Positions 33,628 to 44,341 of a stretch of DNA of 64,000 nt are shown here, piece by piece (the stretch's first letter is position 1; every line of letters begins with the position of its first letter). The position numbers were made by a program, and so were the translations under genes. The notes under the pieces were generated by a model. That model did not search any database. It saw only the letters and a program-made list of their open reading frames with translations, and was not told where the DNA came from. Source of the stretch: Chlorops oryzae (Eukaryota > Arthropoda > Insecta > Diptera > Chloropidae); assembly GCA_020466095.1 (NCBI GenBank), contig CM035806.1, positions 124,835,494 to 124,899,493 of the forward strand, given 5' to 3'.

Positions 33628-33968
33628 GGCACTTTTAATTTGAGAATATACCCTGCAGTAATTGGGACCGACCCCGGGTCGACCCGGGGTCGGTCCAAAA
33701 GAGGTGAGGACCGGTCGCGTTTTCATACGTTCAACTCACCCGTTTTTCCACAGCGCTGTCATTGAAAAACAACCGGTCCATTTTCAAAGCTTTTAGGGTC
33801 GGTTGTGGGTGGGTCCATATGGCCTTAAATGAGGGTGAGTTTTTTTTTTTTTTAAATATTTATTTTGATATGAAAAATGAAAAAATTTTTTTTTCTTATT
33901 TTGTTTATTTTGTCTTTTTTTTTAAACCTTTTTGTTACACAACATTATATAATTACCTTTTTGATTTG

Positions 33969-34045
33969 CCCGCCTCGGCCGAGCCTCGAACCGCAGAACT
34001 CTGGGTTGGTAAATTGGTGTCTTAACCATTACGCTAAACAAGCAA
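33969..34045 (-). other. tRNA-like pol III module 2
   Basis: On the minus strand, box A GTTTAGCGTAATGGTTAAGA and box B GCGGTTCGAGGCTCGGCC. The anticodon-arm region differs from the copy at 46198. Acceptor arms do not pair, so this is not a functional tRNA gene. Confidence 0.75.
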
Positions 34046-34275
34046 GTTTAATGCTTTGATCAAAACGCTGACTTGAGTGTTTGGTTGCTCAAGTTTTTGG
34101 GAAACATGCGTAAAGAATTTTTCACTTTCACAGAAAAAAAATTCTTGAAAAATAAATATTAAAAAAATAATTAACATGTAAAAAACGACTTATTTTTTTT
34201 TCAAGTTAAAAAAAAAAATTAAATATGAACATAAAAATATCTTAGGTAATTGAAAAAAAAAAATTCTTTCTAAAA

Positions 34276-34346
34276 CGAGCAAGGGCTTGAACTCCCACCC
34301 TCTCGGTTGCGAAGCGAGAGTCTTAACCATCAAGCTAACTTGCCTT
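34276..34346 (-). other. tRNA-like pol III module 1
   Basis: On the minus strand, GGCAAGTTAGCTTGATGGTT (box A), a CTCTCG...CGAGAG anticodon-like stem with a 9-nt loop, and GGGAGTTCAAGCCC (T-arm/box B), followed by ...CTTGCTCG, which partly pairs with the 5' end. A T-run follows (a pol III terminator). It is the most tRNA-like module in the window but has no canonical 7-nt anticodon loop. Confidence 0.7.
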
Positions 34347-34891
34347 TGGTAGCACAACGATCAGATTGAGGACTTAAAACAGACAACAATAAGTACAAGT
34401 TTATACGAACTCACCCCACCTACGCTTATTTTTGGACTAGACGAGAGTGAGTCCAATTGAGACTCACCCCGGGTCGGTCGCGGTGGATATCATTTTCAGG
34501 TCGGTCCCATATGGACTCACCTAGGTCCGGTCCATTTTACACCGAAAACATTTCATTACTGCAGGGTAAAGTTGTTGGGTAGACTTCAACCAATAAAAGC
34601 TATTGGTATTACTTTTTTTTCTGAGAGTGATTACTAAGTAATGAGTAGACAGCGGATTTTATGCACTTTTTTGTTTTAAGTCAGAATGAAATAAAATTTT
34701 GAATTTGGACTTCTTGAAAGACCTATTTTTGATTTAAGACTGCATATCCAAAATATGCAAAAACATATGCAAGAATATGCAAAAACATATGCAAGAATAT
34801 GCAGGAATATGCAGAATGAAAACAGTATATTTTGTATATAAAATTGAGATATTTTATTTTCGTTGACATTTGGAAAATAAAAAAATTGATA

Positions 34892-34975
34892 ACATAGGCT
34901 TCATGGCGTAGTTGTCTGAGATGCCAACCTACGATTTGGAAGTATGTGGGTTCGATTCCCGCCCTGGTCGCGTTT
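34892..34975 (+). other. tRNA-like pol III module inside the hAT element
   Basis: Box A CATGGCGTAGTTGTCTGAGA, a CCAA/TTGG anticodon-like stem, then GTGGGTTCGATTCCCGC, a perfect T-arm with box B, followed by CTGGTCGCG and a long T-run. The acceptor ends do not pair, so it is a tRNA-derived promoter module (SINE head) and not a tRNA. The adjoining 34990-35140 is rich in CTTAAG words and ends in CAGTGTGCAC-like sequence, similar to the MITE at 17984. Confidence 0.7.
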
Positions 34976-35056
34976 TTTTTCTTTTTTTTTTATTAATTCA
35001 AAACTTCGCCTAAGCATCCAACCTTGGGAGCTTAAGTTTAACTTAAGCGGTACTTT

Positions 35057-35299
35057 TTAAAGCACTCTGAAATTGATTCTGTCGCTTAAGCAACGTTGAA
35101 TCATTAAAGGAGGGTTAAGTGTGCACTGTGAAACTGGGCATGAGAAAACTGTATGCTTTGGTTTAATATGAAAACTCACATATTTTTTGCACCTGACGCA
35201 TATTAATTGATTGCCATCAAACTCAAAACATGCCGATTGCGTTTCATTGAGCCAATTATTTATTTGTGCTCTTTTGGAAGCAAACTTCCTTTTCGGCAT
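35057..35299 (-). pseudogene. hAT transposase N-terminal fragment (BED/CGGBP-like zinc finger)
   Basis: Starts MPKRKFASKRAQINNWLNET then FEFDGNQLICVRCKKYVSFH, with the C-x2-C of a zinc finger preceded by the DGN.L.C pattern typical of CGGBP1-like hAT transposases. After KPKHTVFSCPVSQCTLN it loses similarity where the CTTAAG-rich insertion joins. The catalytic domain is missing. The ATG has a reasonable AAAATG-like context. It has no expected function, though a finger-only protein could bind the element's ends; that is speculation. Confidence 0.6.
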
Positions 35300-35665
35300 C
35301 TTATACGTTCATTTAAAAATCGAAGTAAAATTATAACTTTTGATTCAAATGACAAATATTTGCAACGGTTTTGCATTTGCCTACTAGATCAGCAGTTGTA
35401 TTTCGCGTAAGACAAGTCGAAAACAATTATTTCATAAGATTTTTTTCGTGCATATTAGTGCATATACGTGCATATTCCTGCATATTTTTGCATATTGGAA
35501 ATATGCAAGAATATGCAAGAATATGCATTTATGCAAAATATGCAAAATGAAATAGGGCTCATTTGCAATATTTTCTTATGAAACGAATTTGTGTGCAAAC
35601 AAAATTTAAATCCGATCATCTATTAAAGATATGCATTTGCATATTATCCGCTGTCTAGTAATGAG

Positions 35666-36031
35666 TCATATACTTGTAAAAAACTCCATGTACAAACAAG
35701 ATAGATGAAGCCGAAAATAAATATAAGAAAATGTACAGTGTGCACTTTCTTGAGCGGACACCTGCGGGCTTGATAAATATGTCCGCTTAAAAGGAAACTA
35801 TTTGAGAAGCAGAAACACTACACTGAAAATATTGATTCTACGATAGCACGTCGTTGAATTTTCTACGACAAAAATCGTTAGTTTTATGATAAACAGATAT
35901 CGCAGATATCGTTGATTGTACGATATATTGCAATTAGAGATATTTCAATTGCAAATATCGTTGATTCTACGTCGAATATCGCAGTTTTTACTAGGGATTT
36001 TTTTGAATGTAGAACATTTCTAAACAATGAA
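35666..36031. other. Unassigned with a TCGTTGATTCTACGATA-type internal repeat
   Basis: 35830-35985 contains several copies of a ~17-bp word (ATATCGTTGATTCTACG and variants), probably a short degraded element. Confidence 0.35.
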
Positions 36032-36348
36032 GTTTGTTATAGTCAGGCGAACCTAAAAATACAATCAATACTCGACACAGACAAACATAAAGCTATATAT
36101 TTTTTCGTCGGAAGCTTAAATAAAAGCTCTAATTCCAAAATTAAAATCTCTCGAAAAACTATGGTTTTTTGGGAGTTTTTGAGATTTTTGTGACAGACCC
36201 ACGTACTGGAGGTACCCTCATGTCCATTCTCGAACTTGTTCTTACTCATTTCCCTGTGAAAACGCATACTGAGTTTCTTCAAGATAGCTCAACTCCTTCG
36301 ATAAGAAAACAGACGGACGGACGGACAGTGTGTCGAGTATGGTATAAA
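36032..36348 (-). mobile_element. DINE-like family A, internally deleted
   Basis: TTATAGTCAGGCGAACCT at one end and CAGTGTGTCGAGTATGGTAT at the other, with the AGACCCACGTACTGGAGGTA and CTCAACTCCTTCGATAAG blocks in between. Confidence 0.8.
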
Positions 36349-36476
36349 ATGCCCGTTTAAAAGGAGTGTCCGCAAGTAAAGAGTACATTTTATGTGTTTG
36401 AATATTTCATCATCAAAGCATCAAATAATCACATAAAGCGCTTTCTTTTCAATTCCCATATGAATTTTAAATGTAA

Positions 36477-36645
36477 GGGCCCATTAACACTTTTGACGTT
36501 TGACATCAAAAAAATTTGACTTCAAAATTTAAAATGTTTTTTCGATTCAAAAACCGATTTTGATGTCAAAAAGTCTTACGTGTATACTTTTTGAAGATTT
36601 TTTTGAAATAGATATAACAAAATTGTCAAATGTGTAAATGCCCCC
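36477..36645. mobile_element. Harbinger-like MITE, 169 bp
   Basis: Ends GGGCCCATTAACACTTTTGA / CAAATGTGTAAATGCCCCC with TAA on both sides (36474-36476 and 36646-36648). Confidence 0.78.
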
Positions 36646-36824
36646 TAAGAATAAGTAAAACACAGTTATCTGGAGGTTTTCATACCTAAGAGAGGTTTTG
36701 TGATTTTTTTAAAAGAGCCTTGTATTGGACGATCTAAAAATAGGTCGGTCTGGTCCATGCAGCTTGTTCATACTCATGTCTCCGATACCCTGTACACCAA
36801 ATTTATTTAAAAAAAACAAGCAAA

Positions 36825-37398
36825 AAAGCTAAAGTTGGTCAAGCTCGACTTTGAAATACCCAGCGTCCCGACATTATTGGCTCACTATGTTACAAAAAAT
36901 CTCCATTCGAATCCTGATATACCTGTGTGCCAAATTTCGACTTGGTTGGTGCAGCCGTTTCGGAGGAGATCCGACCACAGAAGGACGGACGGACGGACAG
37001 ACGGAAATGCCTAAATCGATTCAGTTTTTGATCCTGATCATGAATATATATATATATATTGTAGGAATAAAATCCTACCACTTAAAGAGTAACGTGGCAT
37101 TGCTTCGGCGACAACTAAAAAGGTTGATGTCAACAACAGCTGATAATCACGACGACATCCGGGAGGAGATTTTGTGAAGCTCGCTCTCTGGCGACCGACA
37201 GCAACGAGGCAGTCTTGACCTTAGCTGCTTTATTTGTATACATCCTTGTATTATTTAATATAATAAAGACCCTATGAATTGTAGCCGTTCCGCCGGACTC
37301 GAATAACTAACATATATGTATATATCTACGGAGCTTCGTTCTGGCTGTTACAAGATTCGCACTAAACTAATATACCCTGCTTACGCTGGGTATAAAAA
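36825..37398 (+). mobile_element. DINE-like family B, split by a solo LTR
   Basis: AAGCTAAAGTTGGTCAAGCT...CCCAGCGTCCCGAC at the head, GGAGGAGATCCGACCACAG and a GGACGGACGGAC core, then TACCCTGCTTACGCTGGGTA at the tail. The middle GTGGGCGTGG blocks are deleted. Confidence 0.88.
37060..37312 (+). mobile_element. Solo LTR, 253 bp
   Basis: Starts TGTAGGAATAAAATCCTACC, ends GACTCGAATAACTAACA (TG...CA) and is flanked by a 5-bp TATAT duplication (37055-37059, 37313-37317). An AATAAAG near 37262 would be the poly(A) signal in R. No internal retroviral-type sequence remains, which fits LTR-LTR recombination. Orientation is taken from the poly(A) signal. A BEL/Pao or Gypsy assignment is not possible. 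Confidence 0.78.
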
Positions 37399-38587
37399 TT
37401 ACTGAGCTCCTTTAGTAAGAAAGCGTTATAGATCTAAAATGGTGGACAGACATCAGACCCAATGGGTGTTGAACATAAAAATTCGAAATTTGAAAATGAA
37501 AACGCAGTTCATTCATCCCACACTCAACAAGAGACAAAACAAAAAATCGAGAATACTGACATCTTTGTAACGAGAATTTTCTGTTCTTAAACTCCTTTAA
37601 TAAAATTGAAATTTCTCATGTGACAGCCAATTTCACTGATGAAGACAACGAGAGAGTAAAAGCAGAGAAAGACAAAAAAAGTAAATCATTTTTTTCTTAC
37701 TTTTTTGGTGCACTTCGATCCATTTGTAATCGAAAAACATCGTCAACGCAATTAAGATGATCCTAAGGCTATCGTTAAAGCTGTTATCATGTCACTCATG
37801 CTTCTTCCTTGTCGCCTTGGACTCATTTTCGAGTGTGTGCTGAAAACAAAAGCGACCGGCTTCCATACCCATTTAACTTTAACAAAAGCACATGACACTT
37901 AGTTACTATCGCTATGACGAGTGACTCTTGGCATGTCAAACTACTAATACCTATGCATATATGTTAGCACACACATGTACCTATTCCCATTTCCCCTTCA
38001 TACACGCTCGATTGGTTAAGTGCTGCTTTGTCTGGCATACTTTTGGGCGTCATTAGGCAATGACATGACATTGCCTATGGCTGATGATGTGGAGCACAGA
38101 GCTAATTTTATTGCTATAATGACGGCTATTGATTTCATAATGAGCCAAATCGAGACGGTTAAGAGCATTCAGCAGTGAATGAACGCAAAAAAAAAAGAAA
38201 AACATTTCAAAAATCTGACGTCAACACTTTTGCGAATCACTGTACGTACTTCATTCGAATAGAGGGGAAAAAAGCATCGCAGAATCTTCTCAAGCGTAAA
38301 TTGGAATTTTCTTTGGAAAATTACAAAAAAGAAATTCCTTTGATTGTTAACTTTTTTCTCAATTCCAGAGACAAAGACATGCCTCGAGCAACGACAGACA
38401 GATACACAGACAGATCGACAGACAGACAGGCATACACTTCAAATTGTCATACATGGTTCATTGGATTTCGGTAACTATTGTTTTTTTTTTCCTTTATTCG
38501 CCTCGAAGAATACTATTTTTTTTTTTTTCTTTAAATATCGTCACACAAACCGTACGAAAAGTTTTATCATAATCAAAATCGAATCCA
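37399..38587. other. Unassigned, downstream of the 38.6-kb exon
   Basis: No gene supported. A short GACAGACAGAT repeat lies at 38395-38430 and poly-A/T runs at 38187-38200 and 38479-38530. Confidence 0.3.
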
Positions 38588-38897
38588 TTACCAGCTAGGA
38601 TGTTTTGATCCTCCAGAAATTTCATAACGCTGTAGTGTGTTGGTTCTCAAGATTTGATGCTGGAAACGTTCCGTTCGCTTAATGTGGCGAGCGTTAATCT
38701 GGTGACGGAAACGATCATCGATGAACGCTGTTGGTTGTGATCCATCAAAGCTTATCTTGCTTATTTCGGGTGGTCCGTACAATCTATCGGGTGTATTCGC
38801 CCAATCGGGTGCCCATAAACGTTAGTCGGTGCTTGAGTGTCGTCAAAAAGTACATTTTGTCGAAGGTCATCAGCACTTGGATTTGATGTGATTACGG
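38588..38897 (-). pseudogene. Terminal exon of a secreted YGPP-type protein, one-base frameshift
   Basis: On the minus strand, a splice acceptor (T-rich tract then ATTAAG at 38898) opens a frame reading VITSNPSADDLRQNVLFDDT then QAPTNVYG. At 38811-38814 the frame must shift by one base to continue as APDWANTPDRLYGPPEISKI then SFDGSQPTAFIDDRFRHQIN, ending SGGSKHPSW at 38588. Both frames look coding on either side of the break: YG and YGPP motifs line up and neither alternative continuation is sensible. So one G appears to be missing from a G run. It could be a genuine pseudogene or a consensus error, but the duplicate copy has the same run. The first exon with the signal peptide is not located. 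Family membership is inferred from YGPP and the terminal Trp. Confidence 0.6.
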
Positions 38898-41337
38898 CTT
38901 AATTAAAAAAATTTCGAAGTTTCATCAAAATCGACCCCTCCCACCACTCACCGCCCTTACCACCTCAAGTTATTTTTGGCTATAAAAATTGATATTTTGC
39001 TAAAAATTTCATAAAATTGATGGAAGAGCATATGCGATCTTATCAAAAAATAATATTTCATTGATATTCTTCCTCCATTAAAAAAAAAAATTATATGAGC
39101 GCGCGCATCAAGGAATATAAAATGAATGTCCCACATGCCGTATGAGTGATGCCTTTTCTATGATATTTCGGAAATTTGTACCGCATACGTACGTCTACCT
39201 CAGCATATCAATACTGAGAGCACCTATGTGCACTTGAACTTTTTTGAATTTCTCACTGCTCCGCCATCCGATTTAAATATTTTTTTCTTGCAAATGAAAG
39301 TAAACACTAGGGGCTATTGAAAAAAAAAAATTTTAGAGCGGCGCGAAACTGGGAGTACACTGAAAAAAATTGTTAAAATTGTCTTTTTAATTTTGTGAAA
39401 AATTTTTTTTGAGTGTAAAAATTAAAAAAAAAATTTTTAGTTTCTCCGTTTTATTATCTAACATAATCTTTTTAGTTCGTCGTTCTAAGAAGTGGTCTCC
39501 ACAGTGTTTTTAGATGACACCTATCGAAAAAGCAACAAAATTTAAAAATTCCTTTCAGGGAGCCGCATGCCTTTGCTCAACCGGCCAGACCCTTTCGTAA
39601 GATTTTTGTTACTGATTTCAAGTTCGCGTCTTAAGTCTTTTCGCGGACAGTTCTGTTAAAAAATCCAAAGAGATATAAAGCAAAGACTTAAGACTTAATT
39701 TTGTTCAATAATCGGGCACATTTTTATATAATTGTAACGAAAAACAGCAAAGGTAAAGACTTATAAATGCATGTAAATTTCATAAATATTCAAAAGCATA
39801 CTTTTTGGCTGAATTTAATAATGTTTATTTACAAAGAAAACTTAAGTATAAATCATAAAAATATACACTTTTAAAATTTTCTTTTTCTTTATTTGTTGGT
39901 TTGATAAAAGTCTGATTTTTTCACAACTTATTAGAGGAAAACGTTACTTATTAAAAATAGGAATAAAAAAATACCTGTTTTTCCGTATTATTTTGTTTAC
40001 TCCATTCAATTTTCGATATTTTTTACTATGAAACAAAAATGTTTCCTTTTTCAAGCCGAAAAGCAAAACGATATTAAACCCCTTTGCCTAACAGCATATT
40101 TTTAATGTACTTCTCATATATTGAAAGAGTTAAAACAACAAACCTAAAGTCTATTAGGCAAAAAATGTATTTCTACCAATTTCTTGCGAAACAGCTTGAA
40201 ACATTTTTTTGATAAATGAAGAAAAAAGGTTATGGGAAAAATGTTCTTTCTTTATTTATTGGTTCGATAGAAGTCTGATTTTTTCATAACTTATTAGAAG
40301 AATATATAACGTATTGAAAATAGAAATAAAACAAGTAAGAAAGCTAAAGTCGGTCAAGCCCGACTTTGAAATACCCAGCGTCCCGACATTATGAGCGCAC
40401 TATGTTTTGCTTTTCTATTTGTGGGCTCGGCAGTGGGCGGGCCAAATATATTATTTTCCAACACCTTTCATTCGCCTTGATGAACCTATGTTGCGAATTT
40501 GAAGCTTCTACGCCTTTTACTTCGGAAGTTACGTAAAATCTTCATTTATGGGCGGGCAATATAAAATATTTGCCTACAGACGGACATGTCTAAATCGATT
40601 TAGTTTTTGATCCTGATCATTTCTTTATATATTTGTCTATATATCCGGAGCTTAATTCTCCTTGTTACAAGATTCGCACAAAACTAATATACCCCGTTTA
40701 CGCTGGGTATAAAAACCCATTTTTCCGTATTTTGTCATTTTGAAATATCCAACTAAATTTGTGTTTTTCAAAGCCAAAAACAATTTGACATTAAGCCCCT
40801 GTGCCTTAAAGTAGGAATATTTTTTATTTATTATTATATCCCACCCAACATTTGGAAGACTTTAGAGATTATGAGAAGATTCATTTACGGCCTTTTTCGA
40901 GCCCCCTTCATGATTAGAAAATGATTGATCACATGCACGATTAAAAGAAGACTCGAAAACGACTCTCCAATATGTTTCAAAAGAGAGTCTTATTCAAATT
41001 ACAACAAGTAAGGGTGTTATAGTCAGGCGAGCCTGACAATAGAATACCCGACACAGACACTTATGTTCGAATAATTTTTAATATCAAGAGGTGTTTAAGG
41101 ACATATTGGGCCCATATACCGACTTTTGTTAAATTTCTTTATAAAAACCGCCCATTTGCCACGCCCAATTTTTCAATTTTTTTGGGATTCTAATCGGACC
41201 CTTATATATACGCTTAAATTCTAAGTTTCATTGAAATATTTCAATAAAGTCCGCTTTTGAGGCATTTTTGGGATTTTTGTGACAGACCCTAGTACTAGAG
41301 GTACCCCTAAAAATGGTCCGATCGGGTCCATTCTCGA
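38673..41337. repeat. Tandem segmental duplication, unit 1
   Basis: 38673-39211 and 39392-41337 match unit 2 (41817-42345 and 42723-44675) almost base for base. Differences seen include a TATA insertion, a few poly-T length changes and scattered single bases. The segment between the blocks (39212-39391 here, 42346-42722 there) is unrelated in the two units. The unit includes one family B and most of one family A DINE copy and most of the YGPP exon. Confidence 0.93.
40331..40715 (+). mobile_element. DINE-like family B, internally deleted
   Basis: Head AACAAGTAAGAAAGCTAAAG, tail TACCCCGTTTACGCTGGGTA. It lacks the second GGGCGTGG part and has one GACGGACATG unit in the core. Present again in unit 2. 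Confidence 0.9.
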
Positions 41338-41569
41338 ACTTGTTCTTACTCATGTCCCCGTGAGCACGCATACCAAATTTTGTCAAGATAGCTCAACTCC
41401 TTCGATAAGATAACTGTATACAGACAGACGGACATGTCTAAATCGAATCTCCTGGTGACGCTGATCATTTCTATATACATTTTGTATGGTCTATCTCGAC
41501 TGGTTCTGGGTGTTACACACAACCCAACAAACGCAATATATCCTCGACACAGAGTGTGTCGGGTATAAA
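41004..41569 (-). mobile_element. DINE-like family A, near full-length
   Basis: ACAAGTAAGGGTGTTATAGT to GTGTGTCGGGTATAAAAAT, both hairpins present. The part up to 41337 belongs to duplication unit 1; the rest is absent from unit 2. Confidence 0.92.
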
Positions 41570-41816
41570 AATAAAATATAGAGCAATCGCCGATTAATCA
41601 CGTATGGGATTGAAATATGATTATTCAAATTGTTGCTATCTTATATTTCACTCAATAATTGACTCAAAATTGAATTGAATGGAATTTGACTTTAAAGTTA
41701 TAAAAGAAAAATTTCCACGACTTTCGATTTGGAAAGCTTGGTGTCGACGGGTGAGGACAGGACTAGAAAACGAGAGTTCCTAGGTTCAAATCTCACACAA
41801 GGCAAGGTTCGCTTAA
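41570..41816. other. Duplication junction with a tRNA-like B box
   Basis: 41746-41812 ends in CCTAGGTTCAAATCTCAC, a box B/T-arm-like sequence, 15-20 bp from the point where duplication unit 2 begins in mid-exon. The preceding GGTGAGGACAGGACTAG is a poor box A. Probably a tRNA-derived repeat piece at the breakpoint. Confidence 0.4.
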
Positions 41817-42039
41817 TGTGGCGAGCGTTAATCTGGTGACGGAAACGATCATCGATGAACGCTGTTGGTTGTGATCCATCAAAGCTTATCTTGCTTATTT
41901 CGGGTGGTCCGTACAATCTATCGGGTGTATTCGCCCAATCGGGTGCCCATAAACGTTAGTCGGTGCTTGAGTGTCGTCAAAAAGTACATTTTGTCGAAGG
42001 TCATCAGCACTTGGATTTGATGTGATTACGGCTTAATTA
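41817..42039 (-). pseudogene. Truncated duplicate of the YGPP exon
   Basis: Same acceptor, same TSNPSADDLRQNVLFDDTQA start, same missing base at 41940-41945 and same YGPPEISKISFDGSQP stretch as unit 1. It breaks off after NARHIKRT into unrelated sequence, so it lacks the natural C-terminus. Confidence 0.8.
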
Positions 42040-43667
42040 AAAAAATTTCGAAGTTTCATCAAAATCGACCCCTCCCACCACTCACCGCCCTTACCACCTC
42101 AAGTTATTTTTGGCTATAAAAATTGATATTTTGCTAAAAATTTCATAAAATTGGGGGAAGAGCATATGCGATCTTATCAAAAAATAATATTTCATTGATA
42201 TTCTTCCTCCATTAAAAAAAAAAATTATATGAGCGCGCGCATCAAGGAATATAAAATGAATGTCCCACATGCCGTATGAGTGATGCCTTTTCTATGATAT
42301 TTCGGAAATTTGTACCGCATACGTACGTCTACCTCAGCATATCAACTACTGAAAAAAGGAGCAACCTTTTTATTGAAAAATAGTTGTGTTCACTTGTAAC
42401 ATTTTAAGGTTTGAAATTTTTTCATACTTCACTTGCTCTTTTCGAACTTTATTCAAATGGCCGTATTATTTTAAAAAATTATTTTAATATTTCGGTATAG
42501 CTTTAAACAAATTATCAGGAATTTGAAAGATATGCGAAGCTTACTACGAAGAAAAGGCAAATAATGAATTAGAAAAAAAATAAAAAAGTTTATTTCAGTA
42601 AAAAGCAGAGAACGATTAAATTTCGAAGGGTACATGTCGGAACCTTTAAAGTTAATGACAACTGAGACTAAAATAATTCGGATGTTAAAATGTTGGGGTC
42701 GAAAGCCTTTTTTTAAATTTTATTTGTGAAAAATTTTTTTTGAGTGTAAAAATTAAAAAAAAAATTTTTAGTTTCTCCGTTTTATTATCTAACATAATCT
42801 TTTTAGTTCGTCGTTCTAAGAAGTGGTCTCCACAGTGTTTTTAGATGACACCTATCGAAAAAGCAACAAAATTTAAAAATTCCTTTCAGGGAGCCGCATG
42901 CCTTTGCTCAACCGGCCAGACCCTTTCGTAAGATTTTTGTTACTGATTTCAAGTTCGCGTCTTAAGTCTTTTCGCGGACAGTTCTGTTAAAAAATCCAAA
43001 GAGATATTATATAAAGCAAAGACTTAAGACTTAATTTTGTTCAATAATCGGGCACATTTTTATATAATTGTAACGAAAAACAGCAAAGGTAAAGACTTAT
43101 AAATGCATGTAAATTTCATAAATATTCAAAAGCATACTTTTTGGCTGAATTTAATAATGTTTATTTACAAAGAAAACTTAAGTATAAATCATAAAAATAT
43201 ACACTTTTAAAATTTTCTTTTTCTTTATTTGTTGGTTTGATAAAAGTCTGATTTTTTCACAACTTATTAGAGGAAAACGTTACTTATTAAAAATAGGAAT
43301 AAAAAAATACCCGTTTTTCCGTATTATTTTTTTTACTCCATTAAATTATCGATATTTTTTTTACTATGAAACAAAAATGTTTCCTTTTTCAAGCCGAAAA
43401 GCAAAATGATATTAAACCCCTTTGCCTAACAGCATATTTTTAATGTACTTCTCATATATTGAAAGAGTTAAAACAACAAACCTAAAGTCTATTAGGCAAA
43501 AAATGTATTTCTACCAATTTCTTGCGAAACAGCTTGAAACATTTTTTTGATAAATGAAGAAAAAAGGTTATGGGAAAAATGTTCTTTCTTTATTTATTGG
43601 TTCGATAGAAGTCTGATTTTTTCATAACTTATTAGAAGAATATATAACGTATTGAAAATAGAAATAA

Positions 43668-44052
43668 AACAAGTAAGAAAGCTAAAGTCGGTCAAGCCCG
43701 ACTTTGAAATACCCAGCGTCCCGACATTATGAGCGCACTATGTTTTGCTTTTCTATTTGTGGGCTCGGCAGTGGGCGGGCCAAATATATTATTTTCCTAC
43801 ACCTTTCATTCGCCTTGATGAACCTATGTTGCGAATTTGAAGCTTCTACGCCTTTTACTTCGGAAGTTACGTAAAATCTTCATTTATGGGCGGGCAATAT
43901 AAAATATTTGCCTACAGACGGACATGTCTAAATCGATTTAGTTTTTGATCCTGATCATTTCTTTATATATTTGTCTATATATCCGGAGCTTAATTCTCCT
44001 TGTTACAAGATTCGCACAAAACTAATATACCCCGTTTACGCTGGGTATAAAA
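43668..44052 (+). mobile_element. DINE-like family B, duplicate of 40331-40715
   Basis: Identical in structure to the unit 1 copy, with a T for A change in the TTTCC(A/T)ACACC block. Confidence 0.9.
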
Positions 44053-44341
44053 ACCCATTTTTCCGTATTTTGTCATTTTGAAATATCCAACTAAATTTGT
44101 GTTTTTCAAAGCCAAAAACAATTTGACATTAAGCCCCTTTGCCTTAAAGTAGGAATATTTTTTATTTATTATTATATCCCACCCAACATTTGGAAGACTT
44201 TAGAGATTATGAGAAGATTCATTTACGGCCTTTTTCGAGCCCCCTTCATGATTAGAAAATGATTGATCACATGCACGATTAAAAGAAGACTCGAAAACGA
44301 CTCTCCAATATGTTTCAAAAGAGAGTCTTATTCAAATTACA

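Larger units (their letters stand above)
33651..34566 (-). mobile_element. TIR element carrying two tRNA-like modules (CCCTGCAGTAAT ends)
   Basis: Ends CCCTGCAGTAAT / ATTACTGCAGGG with TA on both sides (33649-33650, 34567-34568). Next to the left end is a perfect 32-bp palindrome (33665-33696) built from GGTCGACC-type words, and GGTCGGTC words recur near the right end. On the minus strand the order is tRNA-like module 1 (34346-34276), a T-run, a ~230-bp body containing GGTTGCTCAAGTTTTTGGGA (read on plus), then tRNA-like module 2 (34045-33969). The same module-body-module layout, with homologous body and module 2, is found in the elements at 45692 and 57734 despite different ends. Confidence 0.82.
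33504..34629. mobile_element. Short TIR element split by a second, nested TIR element
   Basis: The left end CACTGCTCTGAGAAAAAAA then TTTTATTGGTTGAAGTGTAC and CCAACAACCTTA pairs with the right end ...TAAAGTTGTTGGGTAGACTT, CAACCAATAAAAGC and TTTTTTTTCTGAGAGTG. Arms are ~60 bp. Without the insert the element is ~210 bp. I find no convincing target duplication at its outer ends. Confidence 0.7.
34646..35657 (-). mobile_element. hAT element with TATGCA subterminal arrays
   Basis: Exact 8-bp duplication GTAATGAG (34638-34645 and 35658-35665) and inverted ends TAGACAGCGGAT / ATNNTCCGCTGTCTA. Both subterminal zones hold arrays of ATATGCA/TGCATAT words (34741-34808 and 35453-35547). It encodes the N-terminus of a transposase (35057-35299) and so is a deletion derivative. 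Confidence 0.92.

Noticed and set aside
34276..34346. Possible functional tRNA gene
   Set aside because: Box A, box B and a T-run are present, but the anticodon loop is 9 nt and the acceptor stem is incomplete. It lies in a TIR element, so I call it tRNA-like.
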